Positions 27,044 through 36,437 of a stretch of 64,000 bases of DNA are shown here, piece by piece. Position 1 is the stretch's first letter. The number at the start of each line of letters is the position of its first letter. Made by a program: the position numbers and the translations under genes. Below the pieces are notes generated by a model. That model worked only from the letters and a program-made list of their open reading frames with translations, had not been told where the DNA came from and made no database searches. Source of the stretch: Nocardia donostiensis (GTDB taxonomy: Bacteria > Actinomycetota > Actinomycetes > Mycobacteriales > Mycobacteriaceae); the NCBI RefSeq assembly GCF_002081715.1, contig NZ_MUKP01000015.1, positions 58,534 to 122,533 of the forward strand. Direction: 5' to 3'.

Positions 27044-27930
27044 ATGGCACAGCGACTCTCGGGCAGGAACGCCCTGGTAACCGGCAGTAGCCGCGGGATA
27101 GGGCAGGCGATTGCGCAGCGCCTGGCTGCGGAAGGCGCGACCGTCGTCGTCACTGCTCGGTCCCATTCCCCGAGCCCGTCGATCCGCAACGGTGAAACTC
27201 ATGTGCTTTCCGGTTCCCTGGCGGAGACCGTGCAGCTGATCGAGGCCGTGGGGGCCGGGCGATCGCGATCCCGGCAGACCTGGAGGACGCGCAGCAGCGC
27301 GCCGGCCTTGTCGACTGCGTCGTCGAGGAAATCGGTGGCCTCGACATCCTGGTCAACAACGCGGGTTTCGCCGACTACTGCGCGATCGAGAAGATGAGCG
27401 ACGCGACGTTCCACCGGACAGTTCAGCACTACCTCGAGGTGCCGTTCGTGCTCAGTCGCGCCGCGATCCCGCATATGCGCAAGCAGGGCGGTGGCTGGAT
27501 CGTCAACATCGGATCATCTACCGGCCTCAGCCCCATCAGGCCGTTCCGCGAGTACAACAAGACCTCCGGCGACGTCGTCTACGCCTCGGCAAAGGCCGCG
27601 CTGCACCGGTTCACCCAGGGCCTGGCGGCGGAACTGCTCAACGACGGCATCGCGGTCAACGCGGTGGGACCATCGACGGCCATCATGACCCCGGGAGCGG
27701 CCGCGCTGCTGCCGGAGGGCTACGACACCGAGCCGGTCGAGTACCTCGCGCAGACGGTGCTCGAGATGTGCACTGTGCCGGCCGCCGACCGTACCGGCCT
27801 CCTGGCCTTCAGCCTGCACTTCCCGTGCGCGACGAACACCCCGGTCATGTCGCTCGACGGACGCACCGAACTGCCTCGCCGGGAACCGCCTGTGTGGGCG
27901 AACCCGAACATTTTGCCGGAGGGCATGTGA
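27044..27930 (+). pseudogene. Short-chain dehydrogenase/reductase, frameshifted
   Basis: About 295 codons encode a classical SDR in two frames. The first has RLSGRNALVTGSSRGIGQAIAQRLAAEGATVVVTAR. One additional G in the GGGGG run at 27250-27254 restores GGRAIAIPADLEDAQQRAGLVDCVVEEIGGLDILVNNAG and joins the second frame. That frame carries IVNIGSSTGLSP and the catalytic YASAK. The 3' part then runs open to 27930. No other lesion is seen, so this is either a recent mutation or a homopolymer base-call error. The ATG at 27044 has only a weak GGAAG site. Confidence 0.85.
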
Positions 27931-28102
27931 TAGGCAGCGCCTCGCTGCGATAGCAGACTCAGACGCCGATGTGCACGTGGGCAGCCCACCCACCCCGACA
28001 CCTTTGCCACCGCCAAAACTCTTGCGGTTTCGATCTGCATGGCAGGCGACGCGCGAACCGCAATCGACATGCTCCATGAGGCATACAAGGCAGCGCTACA
28101 GT

Positions 28103-28245
28103 CCGGTCAGCGGCCCACTCTCCAGTTCGGCCTCGGCGAGCAGCCGTTTCAGTGTCGAGTTCTCTTGTTCGAGGTCTGCGAGTCGTGTAGCGACATCGGC
28201 TTCAACCCGCCGAACCGGTTACGCCACTACGTAATACGTCGGACC
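28103..28245 (-). mobile_element. Remnant of an IS3-family transposase orfA
   Basis: The minus strand reads VEADVATRLADLEQENSTLKRLLAEAELES, the leucine-zipper end of an IS3-family OrfA. Just upstream, WRNRFGG appears in a shifted frame, preceded by an in-frame TAG. At least two frameshifts and the loss of both ends and of orfB make it non-functional. No inverted repeats were found. Confidence 0.6.
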
Positions 28246-28418
28246 GCGATCAGATCCACCGGAAATCAGGCAGTCTCGTTTCATGGGATTGCCTGGGTGA
28301 GTTCGATTATGGGTGTGTTATCGCTGTGAGGAGTGGGTTTCCGCACCTTCGCCACGAGATCGAAGTGCAGGTCGGAGGTGTGCGGGGTGGCTCCGAGTTG
28401 TGATGGGCTGCCACCGTT

Positions 28419-29621
28419 TCATGTCACCAATCGCCCGTTGCCGGTAATGATCAACCCCATGTTCCTCAGCGCTTGGTTGTTACTGTCCCAGTAGGACTGA
28501 TGATCACTCGGCTTCCAGCCCAGCGAGGTCCAGGGGCCGCGGGTTGAGTCGGTACTGAACACAGTACTGCCGAAGCCGGGACTGGTGGGGGGCGTGCCGT
28601 GGGTTTTGGGCATCAGCCGGAATGAATCGTGTTTGGCCGAGGTGGAGAATACGTGACGGTCGATATCGGCAGGGTCGACGCCGACCAGGCGCAGGTCGGC
28701 AGCGCGCTGAGCGCCTACTCCGAAGCTTCCTGCGAAAACGATGTTGTCGGCATGCAGCGGTTGCTCGGCCGCGTGCCCAGTGAGGACGGAGGCGTAGGAG
28801 AAGCCGATGACGGTGTTGTTCGACTGTGACCCCTGGTGCGTTATGCGCAGTCCTTCCTGGAAGTCGCGTAGTAACGGCGCTCCTTTCTGCGCGTAACCAG
28901 CATCGACGATTCTGCCGGCGAACGGTATGTCGTACCCGGACCACGCGATTACCGATGTTGCAGCGTTCGGATCCGCTGACAGGGCGGCCTGACGTATCTT
29001 CTCGGATGTGTCGGGTAGCCAAGGGATCATATTGGTTTTTCTCCCGGCAGGAGCGGCGAAGGTCACGACGTTCTCGGCGGTGTCGGGGTTTCCGATGGAG
29101 ATCGCCGTATGGAATTCGTCATCAAGCAATGACAGGTAACGTCGTGGTGATTCGTCTGGTGACTCGAGTGCCTTCTCGATCTGGCCGTAGAATTTCACGG
29201 CCTCGGTGTCGTCTGCTGCGGCGGCTCGTTCTTCGAGCATGGTCAGGGTCTGTCGGTTGTAGTGGTCGCGGTCGGTGTGTGGGATACCGTTACGGTTGCC
29301 GATGAACGGATCCGCCCGATACAGCGCGTCCTTCTCTGCAGTCGATAGGCTGGACCACAGAGCGTGAAGATGTTCGGGGCCCCCGGGCTCGATGAGCCGG
29401 GCTGTCTGCGGAGTCGATGTGACCGCGGAGCCCTCGACGATAATCCTGCCCTCGTGATCTCTGGAGCTGAATTCGTCGATAGCACGTCGTAGTCGTCCGC
29501 TGCTTCCTTTGAAGCAGCCTTCGCCGATACCGATACTGAGATCACGAAACGCCTTCACAAGTGCGTCCTCGACGCGAAGCATATGCGCCTGGAGGATCCA
29601 CTTGTGAAAAGTATGTACCAC
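28419..29621 (-). CDS. DUF1023 alpha/beta hydrolase
   Basis: A 400-residue protein of the actinobacterial DUF1023 hydrolase family. The conserved entry ALWSSLSTAEKDALYRADPFIGNRNGIPHTDRDHYNR is clear near residue 88. The hydrolase core has ENVVTFAAPAGRK, NAATSVIAWSGYDIP and the nucleophile elbow NTVIGFSYASVLTGHA, where GHSYGS is usual, so Gly is replaced by Ala after the Ser-Tyr. A late SAKHDSF may provide acid and His. The GTG at 29621 follows GGAGAG. Many relatives carry an N-terminal WXG100-like region and sit beside such genes; here only a short helical N-terminus remains and no partner is seen. Confidence 0.8.
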   Translation of the reverse strand: MVHTFHKWILQAHMLRVEDALVKAFRDLSIGIGEGCFKGSSGRLRRAIDEFSSRDHEGRIIVEGSAVTSTPQTARLIEPGGPEHLHALWSSLSTAEKDALYRADPFIGNRNGIPHTDRDHYNRQTLTMLEERAAAADDTEAVKFYGQIEKALESPDESPRRYLSLLDDEFHTAISIGNPDTAENVVTFAAPAGRKTNMIPWLPDTSEKIRQAALSADPNAATSVIAWSGYDIPFAGRIVDAGYAQKGAPLLRDFQEGLRITHQGSQSNNTVIGFSYASVLTGHAAEQPLHADNIVFAGSFGVGAQRAADLRLVGVDPADIDRHVFSTSAKHDSFRLMPKTHGTPPTSPGFGSTVFSTDSTRGPWTSLGWKPSDHQSYWDSNNQALRNMGLIITGNGRLVT

Positions 29622-30285
29622 GGCTCTCCTCGGCTACCGAGCACGAGTGCGCAATGTCGTCATGGCGAGTCGGGCGAAGTGCGACCAGGCCGGTTCGGGT
29701 ATCGGCTATCGCGGAGCTGAAGACGTCTATCACCTCGCCATCGCCATAGAGAAGGTCGAGGTCGATGCTGTAGAGCACGACGGTGGCAAAGGTCTTTGTC
29801 ACACAGCGTATCGAGGTCGATGGCAGCGCTCGATGTGGTTGTCACGGGCGGATCCAGTCGTGATCGGGCGGTCGCGTGGCAGTTGGCATGCCTGCACGGT
29901 TTGAAATTATCCTTGCATAGATTAGCGAGTGTGCAATCCTCGTGTGAGCGACTGGTTCTGACCGGAGTAGAGGCCGGTGACGAGCCCGTTGCCGATGCGC
30001 ACCGCCAGAACGGAGCGCGTGATGAGGGCACTCGTGCGTCCACTGTGTTGATCGTGGTGTTCACGGTGAGAACTTCGAGCCTCCAGACCACCTCACCCGT
30101 GGCTCCGAGCTGACCCGACGAGGGGCGCCCAAACGCCGGATTTGTCGCGCTGGAAGCGAATTCGTTGAAATACTTGCCCTGGGCTGGCCGAGGAGAGCAT
30201 CCACTCTCTCGAGGCGGCCACCGATACCGATCGACGGCCATCCGGCCGGTACCGGCCATCATCATCGAGTTTTACGAAGGGCGCC
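29622..30285. other. 664-base region without a confident gene
   Basis: A minus-strand frame from 29802 reads TKTFATVVLYSIDLDLLYGD then GEVIDVFSSAIADTRTGLVA and overlaps the DUF1023 start. It could be a small upstream gene or a remnant, but I recognise no family. Nothing else in the stretch is convincing. Confidence 0.35.
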
Positions 30286-30651
30286 ATGAATAACGAAGAC
30301 ACCCGATACAACAATGAAGTCACCCACTACATCGATAAGGCGCTGCCGTGGCAGATCGAGGTGTGCCGGCAGTTGCGCAGTATGGTCCATGAGACGATCC
30401 CGGCGGCCGAAGAACAGATCCAGTACGGCAAACCACACTTTCTGAAGAACGGACGGCATGCCGCGGTGATCCACGTGGCGAAGAGCAAGGTGTCGTTCAT
30501 GGTGTTCAACGCCTCCGAGGTCGAAGCGGTCAAAGGAGTGCTCAGGTCGATGGGCAATGGGGAACGCAAGACCGCCGATATCGTCGAGGGGCAAGATGTC
30601 GATTACGACTTGCTCGCCGCGATCTTGGCGAAGGCGAGCAGCAGCCTCTGA
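30286..30651 (+). CDS. DUF1801 (YdhG-like) protein
   Basis: A 121-residue protein of the DUF1801/YdhG family, related to frataxin-like iron chaperones such as Bacillus Fra. Recognised segments are VTHYIDKALPWQIEVCRQLRSMVHETIPAAEEQIQYGKPHFLKNG, HVAKSKVSFMVFNASEVE and a C-terminal helix after KTADIVEGQDVDYDLLAAIL. The ATG at 30286 follows GAAGG. It is a single-gene unit. An iron-related role is known only for some relatives. Confidence 0.88.
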   Translation: MNNEDTRYNNEVTHYIDKALPWQIEVCRQLRSMVHETIPAAEEQIQYGKPHFLKNGRHAAVIHVAKSKVSFMVFNASEVEAVKGVLRSMGNGERKTADIVEGQDVDYDLLAAILAKASSSL

Positions 30652-30877
30652 GCCGACTGCCACCGCGTCGAGCACCGACACGGTGGATGACCGGTTGGCC
30701 ATGGCCCGCAGATACTGCGATCGGATGTCTTGCCCCGGCTCGTCCACCGGACGGCTGACCTCGCCGACAGCAGGTGCGTGAGTTCTGCGAGGGCTCGCCC
30801 GCGCTGGTCACCGGGATCGGGAAAGGCAGAACCGTCAGGTAACCGGTGGTGTGCCGACCTGTGGTCGCGTGCCGCGT

Positions 30878-33800
30878 TCACGAAGCGAGCGTGACCGCGA
30901 TCAGCTCGGCCCGATCCGCCACCGCACCTTTCCGCATCGCCTCGGTGAACCCCTGGTCCCCGAGGTGATGTCGTGCTGTCTGCTCGATGCCCGCCACGTC
31001 CGGATGGGAACGATCGGGCAGCCCGCGTGCCGCGTTACTCGCCGCGAGCAGCCGTGCGGCCTGCTCGTACTGTTCGGCGCGCAACGCCAGATCCGCGATT
31101 CCGACGAGGACGTGGGCCATCAGGGGCGCGTGCCCCGTCGCCGACGCCGCCTGAAAAGCTGCGTCGTAATGGGTCGTCGCCTCGGCGAGATCCTCGGTGA
31201 GGCAGCCGAGCAGGACATGCACTATCGCACTGATATTCGGCTGTTCGGCATCGCTTCCGAACAGTGCGCGCGCGAGGTCGATCTGCTGATGTGCCAGCGC
31301 GGTGTCACCGCTGCACCTCGCCAGCTCTGCCCGAGTCAAAGCGACTTCGGCCAAAACCGTCGGCCAGCCGGTCTGATCCGCGCACCGCTGCGCTTCGGCC
31401 AGGGCTGCCGCGCTCTCCTCGGTCCGGCCGAGCAACTGGTACAGCTGCGCCTGTCGTGCTCGCATCGCGACCACGTCCTCGAGCGCGCCCACCTCGGTGA
31501 CCACCGCGATCGCCTCATCGAACAGCGTGACGGCGCGGACGAACTCGCCGCGCATCGCGATCCGGTTGGCCAGCTCGGTCAGCGCGAACGACATCCCCCA
31601 TCGCTCGCCGAGGGCACGGAACTCGGTGAGCGCCTGGGCGAAGAACTCGTCCGGCTCCGACCCGGCGTGGCCGAGCACGGTACGCAGCTTGCCCAGCTGG
31701 AGCCGGGCCAGGGCCCGCACCCACGGATCGTCGTCGTGCAGCACCGATTCGAAGGCGGGCAGAAATTCGTGCGGCCCTCCCAGCATGCGTTCCAGCGCGG
31801 CCGTGAACCGCAGCGCCGGATGGCCGCCGTCCACGTCCCGGCCGAACCGGTGCGCCTTGCGGATCCAGTCCGCGACCTGCTGCTCGTCGTTGCGGCCCGA
31901 GGACACGAAATGCACGACCAGCCCGTACACCACCGCCTTGGTCTCGTCGTCGACTTCGCCGGGTAGCTCGGTGGCCGCGATGACCAGCTCGGTGCCCTCG
32001 CCCTTGTGCCCGCCCAGCCACCAATACCAGCCCGCGGCTGCGGCGAGCCGCATCGCCCCGGCGGCGTCCCCGCTCGCGAGCGCGCCGCGCATCGCTACCG
32101 CGAGGTTGTCGTGCTCGGCTTCGAGCACGGCGAGCCACGCCAACTGTTCGGCGCGGCGCAGGTGTGGTTCTGCGGTGGCCGCCAAACCGGTGAAGTAGTC
32201 CAGGTGTGCGCGGCGGGCCGCCTCCGCCTCACCGGATTCGGCGAGTCGGTCGGCGGCATACTGCTTGATCGTCTCCAGCATGCGGAAGCGCGGGCTGTCG
32301 TCCGCGGTGACCAACAGCAGCGATTTCTCGGTCAGCGTGGTCAGCAGTTCCAGGACCTCCCACTGCTCGACCTTATTGTTGTCGGCGCAGACCTGTTCCG
32401 CCGCTTCCAGGCTCGCGCCACCGGCGAACACCGCGAGTCTGCGCAACACCAGCCGTTCGGCGTCGCTGAGCAACTCCCAGCTCCAGTCGACCACTGCGCG
32501 CAAGGTGCGATGTTGGGGAATCGCGGTGCGGCTGCCGCCGGTCAGCAGCCGGAACCGGTCGTCGAGGCGGTGCGCGAGCTGGTCGAGGGACATGGTGCGC
32601 AAGCGGGCTGCGGCCAGTTCGATCGCCAGCGGAATCCCATCGAGTGCCCGGCAGATCCGGGCCATGGTCGCCGACGTGCCCGCGTCGTCGGCGAGGTCCT
32701 TGCAGACCGCACTCGCCCGGTCCCGTAGCAGCGCGACGGCGGGAGAGGACTCGATCGCGTCAGGGTCGGCGTTCGTGGCGGGCAGAGCCAGTGGCTCGAC
32801 CTGCCACAGCGCCTCACCGGTGATACCGAGCGGTTCCCGGCTCGTCGCGAGGATCCGCAGCCGCGTGCACTCGCCGAGCACGTGGTGGGCGAAGGCGGCC
32901 GCCGCCTCGATGATGTGCTCACAGTTGTCCAGGATCAACAGGGTTTCACGATCGCGGATCGCCGCGATCAGCCGATCCATCGGTTCGGCATTCGGTGCGC
33001 TGCCCAGTAGCGCGTCCCTGAGCCCGAACGCGGCCAGCGCCGACTGTGCCAGATCACTGCTGCCGTCGGCGCCGGCCAGCTCCACTAGCCAGGCACCGTC
33101 GGGCAGGTCGCCGAGCATGGTGCGCGCGGTCTCCACCGCCAGCCGCGTTTTCCCCGATCCGCCCGGCCCGGTCACGGTCGTCAGCCGGTGTGCTGCAAGG
33201 AGTTCGCGGACCGCAGCGATATCGGCGTGCTTGCCGACGAAACTGGTCAGCTCGGCGCGCAGGTTCGTGATGCGTTCCTCGGTCCGCGCCCCGACCTCGC
33301 CCCGCAGCAGCGCGACATGCAGTGCGGACAGCTCCGGCGACGGGTCGACGCCCAGTTCGTCGGCCAGTGCCTCCCGGGTGCGCTGGTACACCGTCAACGC
33401 CTCCGGGCCACGGCCCGCGGCGCCGAGAGCCCGCATGAGCGCGCCGGCCAGCCGCTCCCGCACCGGGCGCTGGGCGACCAGGTCGGTCAGCTCGGCGACC
33501 AGTTCGGGCCCACGACCCAGCCGGATCTCCGCCTCGTACAGGTCTTCCATCGCGGCCAGCCGCAGCCCGTCGAACCGGGTGATCACCGCGACGACGTCGG
33601 CGCCGTCCCCGAGGTCCTGCATCGGCGCACCGCGCCACAGGTCCAGTGCCTCACGCAGCAGCCGAGCCCGATGCGCGTCGTCGCCGCTCCGGGCTCGGTC
33701 GAGCAGCTGATCGAACCGCACGGCATCGACGGTGCCCGGGTCCACCACCAGCCGGTACCCCCCTGCCTGCACATCGAGGGAACCGTCGGGCAACACCCGG

Positions 33801-34012
33801 CGCAATCGGGAAACCAACGCCTGCAAAGCGTTCGTCGCGTCGGCGGGCGGCTGCTCACCCCAGATCCAGTCGACCAGCTTCGTCTTCGGAACCGCACGAC
33901 CGGGTTCGAGCGCCAGCGTGATCAACAGCGCCCGCAACCGAGCGCCCGGCACCTCCAACAATCCGCCGTCGTCTGTTCGGATCTCCAGCGGCCCAAGCAA
34001 CCCGATCTGCAC
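30878..34012 (-). CDS. SARP/AfsR-type regulator with NB-ARC and TPR domains
   Basis: A 1044-residue multidomain transcription factor. Residues about 1-95 are an OmpR-like winged helix (MQIGLLGPLEIRTDDG...ALQALVSRLRRVL). Residues about 96-245 are the bacterial transcriptional activation domain. Residues about 255-500 are an NB-ARC ATPase with Walker A VTGPGGSGKTRLA and Walker B LLILDNCEHIIEAA. The remainder is helical repeats of TPR type. The start is the GTG at 34012 with no clear ribosome site, so a leaderless message is possible. It is divergent from the DUF4097-ferredoxin-P450 set, which makes that set its first candidate target. Proteins of this class switch on antibiotic or stress genes. 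Confidence 0.92.
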   Translation of the reverse strand: MQIGLLGPLEIRTDDGGLLEVPGARLRALLITLALEPGRAVPKTKLVDWIWGEQPPADATNALQALVSRLRRVLPDGSLDVQAGGYRLVVDPGTVDAVRFDQLLDRARSGDDAHRARLLREALDLWRGAPMQDLGDGADVVAVITRFDGLRLAAMEDLYEAEIRLGRGPELVAELTDLVAQRPVRERLAGALMRALGAAGRGPEALTVYQRTREALADELGVDPSPELSALHVALLRGEVGARTEERITNLRAELTSFVGKHADIAAVRELLAAHRLTTVTGPGGSGKTRLAVETARTMLGDLPDGAWLVELAGADGSSDLAQSALAAFGLRDALLGSAPNAEPMDRLIAAIRDRETLLILDNCEHIIEAAAAFAHHVLGECTRLRILATSREPLGITGEALWQVEPLALPATNADPDAIESSPAVALLRDRASAVCKDLADDAGTSATMARICRALDGIPLAIELAAARLRTMSLDQLAHRLDDRFRLLTGGSRTAIPQHRTLRAVVDWSWELLSDAERLVLRRLAVFAGGASLEAAEQVCADNNKVEQWEVLELLTTLTEKSLLLVTADDSPRFRMLETIKQYAADRLAESGEAEAARRAHLDYFTGLAATAEPHLRRAEQLAWLAVLEAEHDNLAVAMRGALASGDAAGAMRLAAAAGWYWWLGGHKGEGTELVIAATELPGEVDDETKAVVYGLVVHFVSSGRNDEQQVADWIRKAHRFGRDVDGGHPALRFTAALERMLGGPHEFLPAFESVLHDDDPWVRALARLQLGKLRTVLGHAGSEPDEFFAQALTEFRALGERWGMSFALTELANRIAMRGEFVRAVTLFDEAIAVVTEVGALEDVVAMRARQAQLYQLLGRTEESAAALAEAQRCADQTGWPTVLAEVALTRAELARCSGDTALAHQQIDLARALFGSDAEQPNISAIVHVLLGCLTEDLAEATTHYDAAFQAASATGHAPLMAHVLVGIADLALRAEQYEQAARLLAASNAARGLPDRSHPDVAGIEQTARHHLGDQGFTEAMRKGAVADRAELIAVTLAS

Positions 34013-34188
34013 CCGCCCATTGTGCCCGGGCTGGCCCCCTGTCCAACAGGCCGGACGTCATGTCAGCGGGGGCGTCAGGTGGGTGTCAGCTCTGTATCAG
34101 CTGCTCCCACGACAGTAGTCACATCAACGAAACAGCAACCGCAGTTCACGGGCTGCGGAAGCGGCACCACGATCTCGAGGAGACAACC

Positions 34189-34827
34189 ATGTACACCTTC
34201 CACACCCCGCAGCCGATCGCCGTCACCGTCGATGTCCTGGCCGCCGACGTCACCGTCATCGGATCTGATCGCACCGACAGCGTCGTGGTGGTCCGGCCCG
34301 CCGACGAGTCCAAGAAAGCCGATGTGCGTGCCGCCGAGCAGACCGTGGTCGAGTTCGCCGGGGACGTCCTGAGCGTGACCACGCCGAAGACCTGGCGCAC
34401 CTACACCCCGTTCGGCGGGAACCCGGCGATCGCGGTGACCATCGAGGTCCCCGCGGGCTCCGAGCTGACGAGCACCACCGGTGTCGGCCGGGTGCTCGGC
34501 GTCGGCGAGCTCGGCCACTGCGAGCTGACGGTGTCGCTGGGCGACATCACCGTCGAGCGTCCGCAGGGGTCGGTGACCGCGAAGACCGCCAAGGGCGACA
34601 TCCGCATCGGCGCCGCGGTCCGCGGCGAGCTCCGGCTGGAGACCTCGGTCGGTGAGCTCGAGGTGGGTATCCGTCCCGGCAGCGCAGCACGGCTGGAGAC
34701 CGACGCCCCGCTCGGCAGCGTGCAGAAAACGTTGGCACCGGTTGGTGCGGAGCCAGCGGACACCGTGCGAGTGTTCGCGCGGAACGCGCTCGGCGACATC
34801 ATCATCCGGCACGCCGACGCCGCATAG
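34189..34827 (+). CDS. DUF4097 family protein
   Basis: A 212-residue predicted beta-helix/adhesin-like protein. It consists of repeated short beta segments such as GVGRVLGVGELGHCELTVSLGDITVERPQGSVTAKTAKGDIRIGAAVRGELRLETSVGELEVGI, typical of DUF4097. There is no signal peptide or membrane helix. The ATG at 34189 follows GAGGAGA. It is nine bases upstream of a ferredoxin gene and divergent from the SARP-type regulator. In actinobacteria DUF4097 proteins often sit beside regulators; the biochemical role is unknown. Confidence 0.83.
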   Translation: MYTFHTPQPIAVTVDVLAADVTVIGSDRTDSVVVVRPADESKKADVRAAEQTVVEFAGDVLSVTTPKTWRTYTPFGGNPAIAVTIEVPAGSELTSTTGVGRVLGVGELGHCELTVSLGDITVERPQGSVTAKTAKGDIRIGAAVRGELRLETSVGELEVGIRPGSAARLETDAPLGSVQKTLAPVGAEPADTVRVFARNALGDIIIRHADAA

Positions 34828-34836
34828 GACACGACT

Positions 34837-35034
34837 GTGCTGGAACTGCATGTGGACCGGGAGCGCTGCATCGGCGCAGGCATGTGCGCGCTGACCGCTC
34901 CCGCGGTATTCGACCAGGACCCCGACGACGGCCGGGTGCTGCCGCCGGCTCGCACTCCCGCAGGGGAGTGGGAGCCGGCGGTCCGCGAGGCCGTCCTGTT
35001 GTGCCCGTCCGGGGCGATCACCGTCCGTGACTAG
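34837..35034 (+). CDS. 3Fe-4S-type ferredoxin
   Basis: A 65-residue electron carrier. The cysteine pattern CIGAGMC (C-x5-C) with the final CPSGAI gives three cluster ligands, so a [3Fe-4S] cluster is expected, as in ferredoxins that serve actinobacterial P450s. VDRERCIGAGMCALTAPAVFDQDPDDGRV is the typical start. The GTG at 34837 gives the family length. It is followed after 31 bases by a P450 gene and is its probable redox partner. No ferredoxin reductase is in the window. Confidence 0.93.
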   Translation: MLELHVDRERCIGAGMCALTAPAVFDQDPDDGRVLPPARTPAGEWEPAVREAVLLCPSGAITVRD

Positions 35035-35065
35035 ACCCGATTCTGCTACCCGACAAGGAAATCCG

Positions 35066-36286
35066 ATGACAGAAACCGTTTCCGTGCCGCACGGCCTTCC
35101 CCTGCAGCGCGACGCGGGCCCGTTCGACCCGCCGAGCGAGATCACCCGGCTGCGCGCGGTCCGCCCGGTCAGCCCGCTGATCTTCCCCAACGGCCACGAA
35201 GGCTGGCTGGTCACCGGCTACGAGGCAGTGCGCAGGCTGATGGCCGACACCCGGTTCAGCTCCCGCCAAGACCTCGGCATCGTGCACGTGCCCTACGAGA
35301 CACCGGGCATGCCGGTCGCTACCGAGCCGTCGCCGCAGATCCCCGGTCTGTTCGTCGCGATGGACCCGCCGGACCACACCCGGTTGCGGCGCAAGCTCAC
35401 CGGCGCGTTCACCGTCCGGCGGATGCGGGCGCTGGAAGAGCACATCGCCGAGATCGTGGAGCAGCATCTCGACGCCATGGAGCGGCTCACCCCGCCGATC
35501 GACCTGGTCGCGGAGTTCGCGCTGCCGGTGCCGTCGCTGGTGATCTGCGAGCTGCTCGGCGTGCCCTATGAGGATCGGGCGACCTTCCAGGTCAACTCCG
35601 CCAAGTTCCTGGTCAAAGACCAGACGCTGGAGGAGAAGATGGGCGCGTTCGGCGCGATGAACATGTACCTGGCCGAGCTGGTCACCCGCAAGCGGGCCGA
35701 ACCCGGTGAGGACATCCTGTCCGACCTGGCCCGCGACCCCGATCTCGGCGTCGACGAGCTGACCGGCATCGCCTTCCTGCTGCTGCTCGCCGGGCACGAG
35801 ACCACCGCGAACATGCTGTCGCTCGGCACCTTCGCGTTGCTGGAGCACCCCGAGCAGCTGGCGCACCTGCACGCCGATCCGGAGCTGATCCCCAATGCGG
35901 TCGAGGAACTGCTGCGCTACCTGTCCGTTGCCGATATCTTCTACCGCTACGCCACCGACGATATCGAACTGTGCGGCGAGACGATCCCCGCCGGATCGAC
36001 CGTCGTCGTCTCGCTACTGGCCGCCAACCGCGACCCGCTGCGTTTCGACGATCCCGACCGGCTCGACGTCTACCGCAAGGCCCGCGGTCACACGACCTTC
36101 GGCCACGGCATCCACCAGTGCCTCGGTCAACAGCTGGCCCGCATCGAGATGCGCGCCGGTTTCGCAGGCCTGCTCCGCCGCTTCCCGACCTTGTCGCTCG
36201 CCGTCCCCGCAGCCGAGGTGAAGCTGCGGACCGACATGAACATCTATGGGGTGCACGAGCTGCCGGTCACCTGGGCGGCCGGGTAG
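35066..36286 (+). CDS. Cytochrome P450 monooxygenase
   Basis: A 406-residue soluble bacterial P450. The I-helix is LLLLAGHETTANML, the K-helix ExxR is EELLR, and the heme loop is FGHGIHQCLGQQLARIE with axial Cys352. VAMDPPDHTRLRRKLTGAFT is also standard. The ATG at 35066 follows AAGGAAA. The class resembles CYP105/CYP107-type enzymes that hydroxylate xenobiotics and natural products; the substrate cannot be told. It forms an operon with the ferredoxin and DUF4097 genes and is convergent with the aromatic catabolism operon across a terminator-like hairpin. Confidence 0.97.
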   Translation: MTETVSVPHGLPLQRDAGPFDPPSEITRLRAVRPVSPLIFPNGHEGWLVTGYEAVRRLMADTRFSSRQDLGIVHVPYETPGMPVATEPSPQIPGLFVAMDPPDHTRLRRKLTGAFTVRRMRALEEHIAEIVEQHLDAMERLTPPIDLVAEFALPVPSLVICELLGVPYEDRATFQVNSAKFLVKDQTLEEKMGAFGAMNMYLAELVTRKRAEPGEDILSDLARDPDLGVDELTGIAFLLLLAGHETTANMLSLGTFALLEHPEQLAHLHADPELIPNAVEELLRYLSVADIFYRYATDDIELCGETIPAGSTVVVSLLAANRDPLRFDDPDRLDVYRKARGHTTFGHGIHQCLGQQLARIEMRAGFAGLLRRFPTLSLAVPAAEVKLRTDMNIYGVHELPVTWAAG

Positions 36287-36329
36287 CGACAACCAGGAGG
36301 CGGATCTCGGCGTTTCGGGAGTCTCGTTG

Positions 36330-36362
36330 TCACCGACGGCTCGGTTCCGGCGCCGTCGGTGA
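36330..36362. terminator. Bidirectional hairpin between P450 and mhpE
   Basis: Perfect 11-bp arms, TCACCGACGGC and GCCGTCGGTGA, flank an 11-base loop between two convergent operons. No U tract follows on either strand. Confidence 0.6.
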
Positions 36363-36437
36363 GTTGCGTCGGCGAGCGCGGCCGGGTTGCCCTGCTTGCA
36401 GCTCGCGAGCGGCCCGGGGCGCTGGAACCGCTCTCGG

